From assembly GCF_001513975.1 (NCBI RefSeq), contig NZ_KQ947992.1:310001-374000 (forward strand): a DNA stretch of 64,000 nt, given 5' to 3'. Positions 50,530 to 60,265 of this stretch are shown here, piece by piece. Both the position numbers and the translations under genes were made by a program. This DNA is from Streptomyces curacoi. Its GTDB lineage: Bacteria > Actinomycetota > Actinomycetes > Streptomycetales > Streptomycetaceae. The stretch's first letter is position 1; every line of letters starts with the position of its first letter. The notes below the pieces were generated by a model, which was given only the letters and a program-made list of their open reading frames with translations, did not search any database and was not told the DNA's origin.

Positions 50530-51741
50530 TCAGGCGTTCTCTTCGACCAGTGCGTAGGTCTGCGTCGCGATCTCCAGTTCTTCATCCGTGGGCACCACGG
50601 CGACCGCCACCCGCGCGCCCGCGGGTGAGATCAGCCGCGGCTCGTCGGCGCGTACGGCGTTCAGTTCGGCGTCCACCAGGAGGCCCAGCTGTTCCAGGCC
50701 CGCCATGGCGGCCTCCCGTACCGGCGCCGCGTTCTCGCCGACCCCGGCCGTGAACGCGACCGCGTCCACCGTGCCGAGCACCGCGTAATAGGCGCCGATG
50801 TACTTCTTCAGTCGGTGAATGTAGATGTCGAAGGCCAATTGGGCCCGCTCGTCACCCTCGTCGATCCGCCGGCGGATCTCCCGCATGTCGTTGTCGCCGC
50901 ACAGGCCGATCAATCCGCTCTTCTTGTTGAGAAGAGTGTCGATTTCCTCGATGGACATTCCTCCAACACGCGCCAAATGGAAGATGACGGCGGGATCCAT
51001 GTCACCGGATCGCGTACCCATCACGAGCCCCTCCAAAGGCGTGAGCCCCATGGAGGTGTCCACGCAACGGCCGCCACGCACGGCCGACGCGGACGCCCCG
51101 TTGCCGAGGTGCAGCACGATGACGTTCATGTCCTCCGGCGCCTTGCCCAGGAGCCTCGCGGTGGCCCGGGAGACGTACGCGTGCGAGGTGCCGTGGAAGC
51201 CGTACCGGCGTATGCGGTGCCGGTCGGCGGTCTCGACGTCGATGGCGTAGCGGGCGGCCGACTCCGGCATCGTGGTGTGGAACGCGGTGTCGAACACGGC
51301 GACCTGCGGCAGGTCCGGCCGCAGCTGCCGGGCGGTGCGGATGCCGGTGAGGTTGGCCGGGTTGTGCAGCGGGGCGACCGGGATCAGCCGCTCGATCTCG
51401 GCGAGCACGGCGTCGTCGATGACGGTCGGCTCGGTGAAGTGCTTGCCGCCGTGCACCACCCGGTGGCCGATCGCGGCCAGCTCGGGCGAGTCGAGCCCGA
51501 GGCCGTCCTTGGCGAGCTCCGCCGACACGGCCTTCAGGGCGGCTTCGTGGTCGGCGATGGGCCCGGTCCACTCCCGGGTCTCACCGCCGCCCGACAGAGG
51601 GGTGTGCCTGAGCCGGGAGGCCTCCTCGCCGATGCGCTCGACGAGCCCCACGGCCAGCCGGCTGCTGTCCCGCATGTCGAGCAGCTGGTACTTCACCGAC
51701 GACGAGCCGGAGTTGAGGACGAGGACGCGGGTCGCGCTCAC
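50530..51741 (-). CDS. ackA: Acetate kinase
   Basis: A 403-residue acetate kinase: RVLVLNSGSSSVKYQLLD at the start, GHRVVHGG, AVFDTAFHTTMP, RYGFHGTSHAYVS, LHLGNGASASAVRGG and the late FTAGVGENA. It makes ATP and acetate from acetyl phosphate, or the reverse. Start GTG 51741 overlaps the pta stop by 4 bp, giving coupled expression. Length and motifs are complete. Confidence 0.97.
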   Translation of the reverse strand: MSATRVLVLNSGSSSVKYQLLDMRDSSRLAVGLVERIGEEASRLRHTPLSGGGETREWTGPIADHEAALKAVSAELAKDGLGLDSPELAAIGHRVVHGGKHFTEPTVIDDAVLAEIERLIPVAPLHNPANLTGIRTARQLRPDLPQVAVFDTAFHTTMPESAARYAIDVETADRHRIRRYGFHGTSHAYVSRATARLLGKAPEDMNVIVLHLGNGASASAVRGGRCVDTSMGLTPLEGLVMGTRSGDMDPAVIFHLARVGGMSIEEIDTLLNKKSGLIGLCGDNDMREIRRRIDEGDERAQLAFDIYIHRLKKYIGAYYAVLGTVDAVAFTAGVGENAAPVREAAMAGLEQLGLLVDAELNAVRADEPRLISPAGARVAVAVVPTDEELEIATQTYALVEENA

Positions 51742-53843
51742 TGGGCGGTTGCCTTCTTCTCGCTGGAGGACAGGGCGGGGGACTGGGCCTGGATCGCCGT
51801 GATGGCGACGGTGTTGACGATGTCCTGGACGAGGGCGCCCCGGGACAGGTCGTTGACCGGCTTGCGCAGACCCTGCAGGACGGGGCCGACGGCGATCGCA
51901 CCGGCGGAGCGCTGCACGGCCTTGTAGGTGTTGTTGCCGGTGTTGAGGTCGGGGAAGATCAGCACGCTGGCCTGGCCGGCGACCTCGGAGTCCGGCAGCT
52001 TGGTCGCGGCGACCGACGGCTCCACGGCCGCGTCGTACTGGATCGGCCCCTCGATCTTCAGGTCGGTCCTGCGCTGCCGCACCAGCTCCGTCGCCTCGCG
52101 CACCTTGTCGACGTCGGCGCCCGACCCCGACGTACCGGTGGAGTACGACAGCATCGCGATCCGCGGCTCCACGCCGAACCGCTGGGCGGTGGCCGCCGAC
52201 TGGATGGCGATGTCGGCCAGCTGCTCGGCGTTCGGGTCGGGGTTCACGGCGCAGTCGCCGTAGACGAGCACCTTGTCGGCGAGGCACATGAAGAAGACGG
52301 ACGACACGATGGAGGCGTCCGGGTTGGTCTTGATGATCTCGAAGGCCGGCCGGATGGTCGCGGCCGTCGAGTGGACGGACCCGGAGACCATGCCGTCCGC
52401 GAGCCCCTCCTGCACCATCAGGGTCCCGAAGTAGTTCACATCGCTGACGACGTCGTACGCCAGCTCCACCGTGACCCCCTTGTGGGCGCGCAGCTGGGCG
52501 TACTTCTCGGCGAAGGCGTCGCGCAGCTCGCTGGTGGCCGGGTCGATCAGCTGGGCGTCGGCCAGGTCGATACCGAGGTCGGCGGCCTTCTTGCGGATCT
52601 GGTCGACGGGGCCGAGGAGTGTGAGGTCGCAGACGTTCCGCCGCAGCAGCACCTCGGCGGCGTGCAGGACGCGGGCCTCGGTGCCCTCGGGCAGCACGAT
52701 GCGCCGCAGGTGCGAGCGGGCCTGCTCCAGGAGCTTGTGCTCGAACATCATCGGCGTCACCCGGTCGCTGCTCGGCGCCGAGACGCGCTTGATCAGGTCG
52801 CCGGTGTCGACGTACCGCTCGAAGAGGCCGAGGGCGGTCTCCGCCTTGCGCGGGGTGGCCGCGTTCAGCTTCCCCTCCAGGGAGAAGAGCTGCTCGGCGG
52901 TGGGGAAGCTGTAACCGGGCACCGACAGCACGGGGGTGCCCGGCGCGAGGCGGGCGGCGAGGGTGAGGATCTCGTCGCCGGGCCGCTCGTCCAGGGTGAG
53001 CAGCACCCCGGCGATCGGCGGGGTGCCGGCGCTGTGCGCGGCGAGGGCGCCGACGACCAGGTCGGCGCGGTCGCCCGGGGTGACGACCAGGGCGCCCGGG
53101 GTCAGGGCGTTCAGGAAGTTCGGCAGCATCGCGCCGCCGAACACGAAGTCGAGGGCGTCGCGCGAGAGCCCGGAGTCGTCGCCGAGCAGCACCTTCGCGC
53201 CGAGGGCCTGGGAGATCTGGGCGACGGTGGGCGCGGAGAGGGCGGGCTCGTCCGGGACGACGTAACAGGGCACGGGCAGCCGCGACCGAAGCCGCTCGGC
53301 GATCTCGTCCCGGTCGTCCCGGGCGACCCGGTTGGTGACCATGGCGAGCACGTCACAGCCGAGCCCCTCGTACGCCCGGTAGGCGTTGCGCGTCTCGGCC
53401 AGCACCGCCTCGGTGGTCTGCTTCCGCCCGCCGACGACGGGTATCACGGACGCGCCGAACTCGTTGGCGAGCCGGGCGTTGAGGGACAGCTCGTCCGGGA
53501 GCTGGGTGTCGGCGTAGTCGGTGCCGAGGACGAGGACGACGTCGTAGTCGCGGGTGACGACGTGGAACCGGTCGACCAGCGTGGACACCAGCTCGTCGGT
53601 CCCGCGCTCGGCCTGGAGGGCGGACGCCTCGTGGTAGTCCATGCCGTAGACCGTCGCCGGGTCCTGGGACAGGCGGTAGCGGGCACGCAGCAGCTCGAAC
53701 AGGCGGTCGGGGGCGTGGTGCACCAGTGGCCGGAACACCCCCACCCGGTCGACCTGGCGGGTCAGGAGCTCCATGACCCCCAGTTCGACGACCTGGCGGC
53801 CGTCGCCGCGGTCGATGCCGGTCACGTACACGCTGCGCGTCAC
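51738..53843 (-). CDS. pta: Phosphate acetyltransferase, long form
   Basis: A 701-residue Pta. The N-terminal P-loop-like/BioD-like and DRTGG regions (residues 1-370, with ELLTRQVDRVGVFRPL) precede the catalytic PTA_PTB domain (from about 380: HLRRIVLPEGTEARVL, ADGMVSGSVHSTAATIRPAF, SYSTGTSGSGADVDKV). It interconverts acetyl-CoA and acetyl phosphate. I chose GTG 53843 (MTRSVYVTGIDRG), with GGAGAG 9 bases upstream; the longer open frame to 53972 is not supported. Divergent from pfkA. Confidence 0.95.
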   Translation of the reverse strand: MTRSVYVTGIDRGDGRQVVELGVMELLTRQVDRVGVFRPLVHHAPDRLFELLRARYRLSQDPATVYGMDYHEASALQAERGTDELVSTLVDRFHVVTRDYDVVLVLGTDYADTQLPDELSLNARLANEFGASVIPVVGGRKQTTEAVLAETRNAYRAYEGLGCDVLAMVTNRVARDDRDEIAERLRSRLPVPCYVVPDEPALSAPTVAQISQALGAKVLLGDDSGLSRDALDFVFGGAMLPNFLNALTPGALVVTPGDRADLVVGALAAHSAGTPPIAGVLLTLDERPGDEILTLAARLAPGTPVLSVPGYSFPTAEQLFSLEGKLNAATPRKAETALGLFERYVDTGDLIKRVSAPSSDRVTPMMFEHKLLEQARSHLRRIVLPEGTEARVLHAAEVLLRRNVCDLTLLGPVDQIRKKAADLGIDLADAQLIDPATSELRDAFAEKYAQLRAHKGVTVELAYDVVSDVNYFGTLMVQEGLADGMVSGSVHSTAATIRPAFEIIKTNPDASIVSSVFFMCLADKVLVYGDCAVNPDPNAEQLADIAIQSAATAQRFGVEPRIAMLSYSTGTSGSGADVDKVREATELVRQRRTDLKIEGPIQYDAAVEPSVAATKLPDSEVAGQASVLIFPDLNTGNNTYKAVQRSAGAIAVGPVLQGLRKPVNDLSRGALVQDIVNTVAITAIQAQSPALSSSEKKATAQ

Positions 53844-54165
53844 GCGTGCTCTCCGTTTCGTCTGTCGGCGGCTGTTCGTGTGTCGGTGGCTTGGCGGAGC
53901 CTTTTGGGTGGTTCCGATCCGATCACAGGGTCGCAAAATCGCCCACAGGGGTGAGCGAAACCCTCTTGACAATACCCTTGCAGATGGATAAGGCGCCCGT
54001 CAGGATCGAGGGTCGGACAGGGGTGGCGGGAGGGCTGGAAGGGCCGGGATCAAGGGTCGAACGGGGCAGATCCGGACGCATTGGGCGGAAGCGGTATCGT
54101 CTCGGGGGACGTGAAACAATCGGATTGGCTCACCGGTATCCACAGCGAGCAGGAGACACAGCACG
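53844..54165. promoter_or_regulatory. Divergent pta-pfkA promoter region
   Basis: 322 bp with no gene. A TTGACA box at 53966-53971 followed by an ATAAGG at 53988 (16-bp gap) forms a good plus-strand promoter about 170 bp before pfkA, leaving a long leader. Nothing structured was recognised in the leader. Confidence 0.55.
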
Positions 54166-55191
54166 ATGCGTATCGGAGTTCTCACCGCAGGCGGCGACTG
54201 CCCCGGCCTGAACGCCGTGATCCGGTCGGTCGTGCACCGAGCCGTCGCGCATTTCGGCGACGAGGTGATCGGCTTCGAGGACGGATACGCGGGCCTGCTG
54301 GACGGCCACTACCGCAACCTCGACCTGGAGGCGGTCGGCGGCATCCTGGCCCGCGGCGGCACCATCCTGGGTTCGTCCAGGCTGGAGCGCGACCGGCTGC
54401 GCGAGGCCTGCGACAACGCCCCCGACATCGCGCGCGACTTCGGTATCGACGCACTGATCCCGATCGGCGGCGAGGGCACCCTCACGGCGGCCCGCATGCT
54501 CTCGGACGCGGGTCTGCCGGTGGTCGGGGTGCCCAAGACGATCGACAACGACATCTCGTCGACGGACCGCACGTTCGGCTTCGACACGGCGGTCGGCGTC
54601 GCCACGGAGGCGATGGACCGCCTGAAGACGACGGCCGAGTCCCACCAGCGTGTGATGGTCGTGGAGGTCATGGGCCGCCACGCGGGCTGGATCGCCCTGG
54701 AGTCCGGCATGGCGGCCGGCGCGCACGGCATCTGCCTGCCCGAGCGTCCCTTCGACCCGGCCGACCTGGTCAAGATGGTCGAGGAGCGCTTCTCGCGCGG
54801 CAAGAAGTTCGCGGTGATCTGTGTCGCCGAGGGCGCCCACCCCGCCGACGGCACCATGGACTACGGCAAGGGCGAGATCGACCAGTACGGCCACGAGCGC
54901 TTCCAGGGCATCGGCACCGCACTCGCCTTCGAGCTGGAACGCCGCCTCGGCAAGGAGGCCAAGCCGGTCATCCTCGGCCACGTCCAGCGCGGTGGCACGC
55001 CGACGGCGTACGACCGGGTCCTCGCCACCCGCTTCGGCTGGCACGCGGTGGAGGCCGCGCACCGGGGCGAGTTCGGCAAGATGACCGCGCTGCGGGGCAC
55101 CGACATCGTGATGGTGCCGCTGGCGGAGGCGGTCACCGAGCTGAAGACGGTGCCGAAGGACCGGATGGACGAGGCGGAGTCGGTGTTCTAG
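54166..55191 (+). CDS. pfkA: 6-phosphofructokinase, ATP-type group III
   Basis: A 341-residue phosphofructokinase: MRIGVLTAGGDCPGLNAVIR, GG-E-G104 in PIGGEGTL, K124 in VPKTIDND, MGRHAGWIA, and LGHVQRGGTPTAYDRV. Gly at 104 indicates ATP use, while Lys at 124 is the feature shared with PPi enzymes; this G104/K124 combination is that of Streptomyces ATP-PFKs. It commits hexose phosphates to glycolysis. By synteny it is pfkA2 of S. coelicolor, whose loss is reported to raise antibiotic production. Start ATG 54166. Confidence 0.96.
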   Translation: MRIGVLTAGGDCPGLNAVIRSVVHRAVAHFGDEVIGFEDGYAGLLDGHYRNLDLEAVGGILARGGTILGSSRLERDRLREACDNAPDIARDFGIDALIPIGGEGTLTAARMLSDAGLPVVGVPKTIDNDISSTDRTFGFDTAVGVATEAMDRLKTTAESHQRVMVVEVMGRHAGWIALESGMAAGAHGICLPERPFDPADLVKMVEERFSRGKKFAVICVAEGAHPADGTMDYGKGEIDQYGHERFQGIGTALAFELERRLGKEAKPVILGHVQRGGTPTAYDRVLATRFGWHAVEAAHRGEFGKMTALRGTDIVMVPLAEAVTELKTVPKDRMDEAESVF

Positions 55192-55242
55192 CGCCGGGCG
55201 CCCCGCCCTCCGGGGGCATGGGAGGGAGCGACCACTGAGGGT

Positions 55243-55983
55243 TCAGCGGCCCCTTCCCTCGACCGCCCCCCAGAAGTGCTCCACGATGCGGTCCAGGAAC
55301 GCACGGCCGCCCTCGCTGGAGTCGCTGCCGCCACCGCCCCAGCTGAGCGTGGCGGCCATCTGCCCCTGGTAGTTCTGGTGCAGGGCCTGCAGGGTGTCCC
55401 CCAGGATGCTCCGGTCCAGGGGCACCATCTTGCCGACCGGCCGTACATACGCCTGCCAGCGCGTCGTCACGGCGCTGCGCAGCAACTCCGCGAGCTTGGT
55501 CTCGCGGCCCGTGACCGTGATGAAGTCCGGCAGCGACAGGCCGAGGACGTCGGCGAGCGCGGCGGACTGCCGCTCGGTGCCGCGCCACTCGTCGTGCTCC
55601 TCCATACGGAGATACACGGGGAGCTCGTGCCCCACGGTGCGGGCCACGTCCTCGGGGGCGAGCCCGCGGGCGATCCGGTGCTCGCGCAGGGTGCGCGGTT
55701 TGCCGAGCAGCTCGGCGGGCGAGCACCACAGCACGCCCGCGAGGGCCGTGAGCTCGTTGTTGGCGGGCGAGGCGAGCCCGCGCTCCCAGGCGACGACGAG
55801 GTCCTGGGTGACGTAGGGGAGTCCGTACGAGGCTCGCATCCCGTAGGCGACGTGTTCCGGCCCCATGTTGAGGGCGGCGCGCAGTCTGCGGGCGGCGGGG
55901 GCGTTGAAGGGGGGAGCGGGCTGGTTCTGCGGGCGGGGACGGTGAGGCTGGTTCGGTTGAGCTGGGGGTCGGCGCACGGCCAC
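55243..55983 (-). CDS. Helix-turn-helix domain protein
   Basis: A 246-residue protein starting at GTG 55983 (MAVRRPPAQPNQPHRPRPQN); GTG 55977 is an alternative. A Pro-rich leader precedes an XRE-like HTH (ARRLRAALNMGPEHVAYGMR ... VVAWERGLASPANNELTALA) and a second HTH-like copy (LREHRIARGLAPEDVARTVG). The C-terminal 90 residues (RWQAYVRPVGKMVPLDRSIL) are unassigned. It converges with pfkA and diverges from the STAND ATPase. No ribosome site is visible, so it may be leaderless. Confidence 0.83.
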   Translation of the reverse strand: MAVRRPPAQPNQPHRPRPQNQPAPPFNAPAARRLRAALNMGPEHVAYGMRASYGLPYVTQDLVVAWERGLASPANNELTALAGVLWCSPAELLGKPRTLREHRIARGLAPEDVARTVGHELPVYLRMEEHDEWRGTERQSAALADVLGLSLPDFITVTGRETKLAELLRSAVTTRWQAYVRPVGKMVPLDRSILGDTLQALHQNYQGQMAATLSWGGGGSDSSEGGRAFLDRIVEHFWGAVEGRGR

Positions 55984-56409
55984 AACGTAGGCGGTGCGGA
56001 GTGGGGTGGCTACGGTCTGTTCGGCCAGGATCACGGATCGTAGGAAGATACGGCTACTGGTGGGTTCGGAACTGGTGGTAGATCGTCTGCCGGTGGGTGG
56101 GGTGACGGGGAGGCGGCGGTGAACCTTCGGTCCAGGTGAGGTCCGTGAGTGGTGACGGTCGATGAAGGGCAAGGTCGGGGGGCATATTCGCGAGTATGTA
56201 CGCACTGTGACCTCCTGATTGCCTGCCGTTGTGCGGGTGGGCCGTGTGGGCGGGCCTCGAAGGTGAGTACGGCGTGGTCGACGCGCCGACCGGCGGAGGG
56301 AGGCGGGCGGGACGCGGCTCGATTCCGACGTTCGCCGCGCTGCCGTGACCGTGCGGGCCCGCGTACCGTGTGGGCACGCGGAATTCGGGAGCGGCACGGG
56401 GGACGCGCG
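55984..56409. other. Intergenic stretch between HTH and STAND genes
   Basis: 426 bp. The open frames here are extensions of the flanking genes without family features. It should hold two divergent promoters; no clear boxes or dyads were recognised. Confidence 0.45.
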
Positions 56410-58554
56410 ATGGTCGGCGAGTACGGCGGGGATCATCTCGATCTGCGGGGCGGGGACTTCAAGGGGCCCGTGGTGACCAAGGGGAACTTCTACCAGCAGG
56501 CGGCGGCGCCCACGGCGTTGGACGCGCTGCCTGCGCGGGCCGCGGGATTCACCGGGCGGGACGACGAACTGGGCCGACTCCTCGACGCCTTAGACCCGTC
56601 CGCGGCCGGCGGCGGCTCGGTGCCGGTGCTGGTCGCTGCCTTGTCCGGACTCGGCGGCGTGGGAAAGACCGCGCTCGCGGTGGAGGCGGCTCACCGGGCG
56701 TGTGCGAAGGGGTGGTTTCCGGGCGGGGTGCTCTTCCTGGATCTGCACGGGTACGACGACGATCCCGTGACGGGGGAGCAGGCGCTGGAGGCGTTGCTGC
56801 GGGCGCTCGGAGTGGAGCCGGAGCACATTCCGGTGCGGGCGGATGAGCGGGGCGCGCTGTTTCGGTCGCTGCTCGCGGAGCGGGGGCGGGAGCGGGGGGC
56901 GGTGCTGGTGGTGGCCGACAACGCCTCCTCGCCGGATCAGGTGCGGCCACTCCTTCCCGGGGACGTACGGCACCGCCTGCTGGTCACCTCGCGCAGCAAG
57001 CTGCCGCAACTGGGGGCCAGATTGCTGGCGTTGGGGGAGCTGGCGCCGCAGGAGGCGTACGAGCTCCTCGACCGTGCCCTGCGGATCGCGGATCCGGCCG
57101 ACAGCCGTATCGCCGGCGAGGCCGAGGCGGCCATGCGACTCGCCCGCCGCTGCGGGCAGCTGCCGCTCGCACTCCAGATCGCGGCGGCGCTGCTGGTGCT
57201 GGACGGGGACAGGCCCGTCGCCGAACTCGCCGCCGGGCTTTCCGAGTCCCGCGACCGGCTGGCCCACCTTGACGACGGTGAGCGCAGCGTGCGCGCCGCC
57301 TTCGACCTGTCGTACCGGCGTCTGCCCGCTGATCAGGCCCGGTTGCTGCGGCTGCTTGCCCTGGCTCCGGGGGCGGAGGTGACCGAGGCGGCCGTAACGG
57401 CCCTGACCGGCGAGGACGTCCCGCCGAGCCGGACCTTGGCCGCGCTGACTCGCGCTCACCTCGTCGAGCGGGGGAGCAGGCGAGGGCGGTGGCGGTTGCA
57501 CGACCTGGTGCGGGCCTTCGGAGCCGGCGTGGTGGCGGGGGACCCGGAGTTGCGGAAGGAGGGAGAGGCGGCTCGGGAGCGGGTGCTGGACTTCTACGTG
57601 CGGTGGGTGACGGCGGCTGACGACCGGTTGCGGTGGCTGCCCGGGACGGCGGAGCCGGAGCGGTTCGCGGACCGGGCTGAGGCGCTGGCGTGGCTGGACG
57701 GGGAGCGGGCCGGGCTGGTGGCGGCCGTGTCGTGGGGGCGCGAAAAGCGGTTCGCGAGCAGAGCGGTGCGGCTGGCCCAGTGTCTGAGGGTGTACCTCGA
57801 CTGGCGGCGGCATTTCGACGACCTGACCACCGTCATGCGCACCGTCCTGGAGGTCGCCCACCGCGCTGGGGACCGCCACCACGAGGCCACCGCATGGACC
57901 AGCCTCGGCCTCGCTCTGCGGGAGGCGGACCGGGTGGCGGAGGCGATCGAGGCGCACACCCGTGCCCGTGACCTGTTCCGGGCCGACGGCGACTGTCACC
58001 GAGAGGCCGCGGCGTGGAACAACCTCGGCCTCGCCCTGCGGGCGGCGGACCGGGTGGCGGAGGCCATGGAGGCCCACAGGCGTGCCCGTGATCTGTCCCG
58101 GGCCGAGGGCGACCGTCACGGGGAGGCCACCGCGTGGAACAACCTCGGCCTCGCCCTGAGGAAGGCGGACCGGGTGGCGGAGGCGATCGAGGCCCATACC
58201 CGTGCCCGTGACCTGTTCCGGGCCGACGGCGACCGTCACGGGGAGGCCACAGCATGGAACAACCTCGGCCTCGCCCTGGAGGAAGCGGGCCGGGTGGCGG
58301 ACGAGATCGCGGCATACGGCAAAGCCCTGGAGATCCACCGGGAGTTCGAGGACTGGCACAGGGCCGGCGTAACCCTCGGAAACCTGGCCGTCGCCCACGA
58401 GGACGCCCGCCTCCCCGCCGACGCCCATGCCTACTGGCTCCAGGCCGCCGACGCCTACACCCAGGCCCAGGCCACCAACGAAGCCGCCATCGCCCGTGCG
58501 CGTGCCGCAGCGGTGGACGGCACGCCTCAGGCCGCTCCTCCCGTCACCCCTTGA
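56410..58554 (+). CDS. STAND/NB-ARC ATPase with TPR repeats, copy 1
   Basis: A 714-residue signal-transduction ATPase. Residues 5-25 carry a Gly-rich tag (YGGDHLDLRGGDFKGPVV). The NB-ARC domain begins at FTGRDDEL, with Walker A GLGGVGKT (80-87), LVVADNASS as Walker B, the LVTSRSKLP sensor and RCGQLPLALQIAAAL. A winged-helix region follows (RLHDLVRAFGAGVVAG). From about 480, TPR units of exactly 40 residues repeat (TAWNNLGLALRKADRVAEAI). Such proteins switch state on ligand sensing by the TPRs and act in regulation or defence. No effector domain is seen. Related to copy 2 at 61710. Confidence 0.9.
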   Translation: MVGEYGGDHLDLRGGDFKGPVVTKGNFYQQAAAPTALDALPARAAGFTGRDDELGRLLDALDPSAAGGGSVPVLVAALSGLGGVGKTALAVEAAHRACAKGWFPGGVLFLDLHGYDDDPVTGEQALEALLRALGVEPEHIPVRADERGALFRSLLAERGRERGAVLVVADNASSPDQVRPLLPGDVRHRLLVTSRSKLPQLGARLLALGELAPQEAYELLDRALRIADPADSRIAGEAEAAMRLARRCGQLPLALQIAAALLVLDGDRPVAELAAGLSESRDRLAHLDDGERSVRAAFDLSYRRLPADQARLLRLLALAPGAEVTEAAVTALTGEDVPPSRTLAALTRAHLVERGSRRGRWRLHDLVRAFGAGVVAGDPELRKEGEAARERVLDFYVRWVTAADDRLRWLPGTAEPERFADRAEALAWLDGERAGLVAAVSWGREKRFASRAVRLAQCLRVYLDWRRHFDDLTTVMRTVLEVAHRAGDRHHEATAWTSLGLALREADRVAEAIEAHTRARDLFRADGDCHREAAAWNNLGLALRAADRVAEAMEAHRRARDLSRAEGDRHGEATAWNNLGLALRKADRVAEAIEAHTRARDLFRADGDRHGEATAWNNLGLALEEAGRVADEIAAYGKALEIHREFEDWHRAGVTLGNLAVAHEDARLPADAHAYWLQAADAYTQAQATNEAAIARARAAAVDGTPQAAPPVTP
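57870..58340 (+). repeat. Four 120-bp direct repeats encoding TPR units
   Basis: The motif AACCTCGGCCTCGCCCTG recurs at 58021, 58141 and 58261, with a variant at 57901, an exact 120-bp period. The near-identity at DNA level indicates recent expansion and makes unit number prone to change. Confidence 0.8.
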
Positions 58555-59383
58555 CCGCCCCGCCCAACGCGAACCCACCGCCCAACCGCCGGGCCACCAG
58601 CACATAAAGCAAAATCACCGGCGTCGAGTAGATGACCGAGAACGCCGCCAACTGCCCGTACACCACAGTCCCCCGATTACCGAAGAACTCATTGATGCTC
58701 ACCGCCGCCGGCATCTGATCCGGTGTGAGCAGCAGCATGAACGGGACGAAGAAATTCCCCCACATCATCACGAACGAGAACACCGTCACCACCGCCATCC
58801 CCGGCCCCATCAGCGGCAGCACGATCCGTACCAGTGACTGAAGCGACGACGCCCCGTCCGTCCAGGCCGCCTCCTCCAGTTCCTTCGGCACCCCGTCCAT
58901 GAAGTTCTTCATCAGCCAGATGGCGAACGGCAATTGGGACGCGGCGAAGAAGAAGATCGTCCCCTGGAGGGTGTCGATCAGGTTCACCTGCACGAACAGC
59001 GCGTACACCGGCACCATGATCGCCGTGATCGGCAGGCTCGTCGCGAAGAGGATCGTCAGCAGGAACGGCCGGTTCAGGCGCGAACGGAACCGCGACAGCG
59101 GATAGGCGGCCAGCGCCGCACACACCACCGTCAGCGCGGTCCCCCCGCCGCACAGCAGCAGGCTGTTCAGTAGCGGCGTGAAGGTGATCTCCGGGGTCAG
59201 GACGGCGTCGAAGTTGTCCAGGGTCACGCCGTCGGGGACCTTCACCCGGAGGTCGGCGTCCGTGTCCAGGGAGGACAGGATCACCCACGCCAGCGGGAGG
59301 GCGAACGCGGCGGCGACCGCCAGGAGGCCCGCGTCGGCGGCCAGGCGGTGAGTGGTCCTGTGGGACGAGAGGGGCCGGGGCAT
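58544..59383 (-). CDS. Sugar ABC transporter permease (MalG type)
   Basis: A 279-residue permease with six transmembrane segments and the EAA loop KELEEAAWTDGASSLQSLVR ... LPLMGPG. It starts at ATG 59383. It is the last gene of a minus-strand operon (binding protein, permease, permease) with 5 nt from the previous gene. Its 3' end overlaps the convergent STAND gene by 11 bp. No ATPase gene is in the operon, so a shared ATPase such as MsiK is presumably used. Confidence 0.93.
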   Translation of the reverse strand: MPRPLSSHRTTHRLAADAGLLAVAAAFALPLAWVILSSLDTDADLRVKVPDGVTLDNFDAVLTPEITFTPLLNSLLLCGGGTALTVVCAALAAYPLSRFRSRLNRPFLLTILFATSLPITAIMVPVYALFVQVNLIDTLQGTIFFFAASQLPFAIWLMKNFMDGVPKELEEAAWTDGASSLQSLVRIVLPLMGPGMAVVTVFSFVMMWGNFFVPFMLLLTPDQMPAAVSINEFFGNRGTVVYGQLAAFSVIYSTPVILLYVLVARRLGGGFALGGAVKG

Positions 59384-59388
59384 GGGCG

Positions 59389-60255
59389 TCAGACCTCCGT
59401 TCGCAGCAGGCGCAGGTAGACCACCGAGAACAACGAGCCCACCACCAGCAGCAGGAGGGCCACCGCCGTGCCGTAGCCGATCATGCTCTTCTGGAAGGCC
59501 TCCTCGTACATGAAGAGCGGAAGCGTCTGGCTCCTGCCTCCCGGGCCGCCCCTCGTCATCACCCAGATCAGGCCGAAGACGGACAGGGTCTGGAGCGTGA
59601 TCAGCATCAGGTTGGTGCCGATGGAGCGGCGGATCATCGGGAGCGTGATGTGCCACATACGGCGCCAGCCGCCCGCCCCGTCGACCTCCGCCGCCTCCGT
59701 GATCTCCTTGGGGATCTCGCCGAGCGCCGCCGAGTACACCAGCATCGAGAAGGCCGTACCCCGCCAGACGTTCGCGAACGACACCGCCAGGATCGGAAGC
59801 GTGAACAGCCAGTTCTGGGTGGGGAGATGGAGCCAGTCGAGGATGGCGTTCAAGGTGCCCTCGCGGCGGAAGAAGGCGTAGAGGAGAAAGCCGGCGACGA
59901 CCTCCGGCAGCACCCATGCCGCGATGACGACGGCGCCGACCAGCGTGCGAACGGGCTTCGACGCGCGCCGCATCAGTGCCGCCAGGGCCAGGCCCAGGGT
60001 GTTCTGACCGAGCAGGGCGGATACGACGGTGAAGACGAGGGTGAGCCACACGGCGTTGCGGAACGCCTCGTCGTCGAACGCCGTACGGAAGTTGTCGAAG
60101 CCGACGAACGACTCCTGTGCCTGCCCGGTGAGTTGGAGGTCGGTGAAGGCGATGTAGGCGCAGTACGCGATCGGGCCGGCGAGGAAGAGGAGCAGGAGGA
60201 CGACGGCCGGGGTGAGGGTGAGGGCGCGGGTGAGGGAACGGGCGGCGTTCCTCAT
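59389..60255 (-). CDS. Sugar ABC transporter permease (MalF type)
   Basis: A 288-residue permease starting at ATG 60255 (MRNAARSLTRALTLTPAVVL). It has six transmembrane segments and an EAA loop (GEIPKEITEAAEVDGAGGWR ... ITLPMI). It lies between the binding-protein gene (10 nt upstream) and the second permease. The pair should form the membrane channel of a carbohydrate importer. Substrate not determinable. Confidence 0.93.
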   Translation of the reverse strand: MRNAARSLTRALTLTPAVVLLLLFLAGPIAYCAYIAFTDLQLTGQAQESFVGFDNFRTAFDDEAFRNAVWLTLVFTVVSALLGQNTLGLALAALMRRASKPVRTLVGAVVIAAWVLPEVVAGFLLYAFFRREGTLNAILDWLHLPTQNWLFTLPILAVSFANVWRGTAFSMLVYSAALGEIPKEITEAAEVDGAGGWRRMWHITLPMIRRSIGTNLMLITLQTLSVFGLIWVMTRGGPGGRSQTLPLFMYEEAFQKSMIGYGTAVALLLLVVGSLFSVVYLRLLRTEV

Positions 60256-60265
60256 GAGCGGCAGC

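Noticed and set aside
48812..50557. 581-codon plus-strand open frame over pyk
   Set aside because: It runs through a terminator and is antisense to pyruvate kinase; only the first part (to about 48950) belongs to the broken small gene.
54166..55191. PPi-dependent phosphofructokinase
   Set aside because: Gly at position 104 indicates ATP as donor, despite K124.
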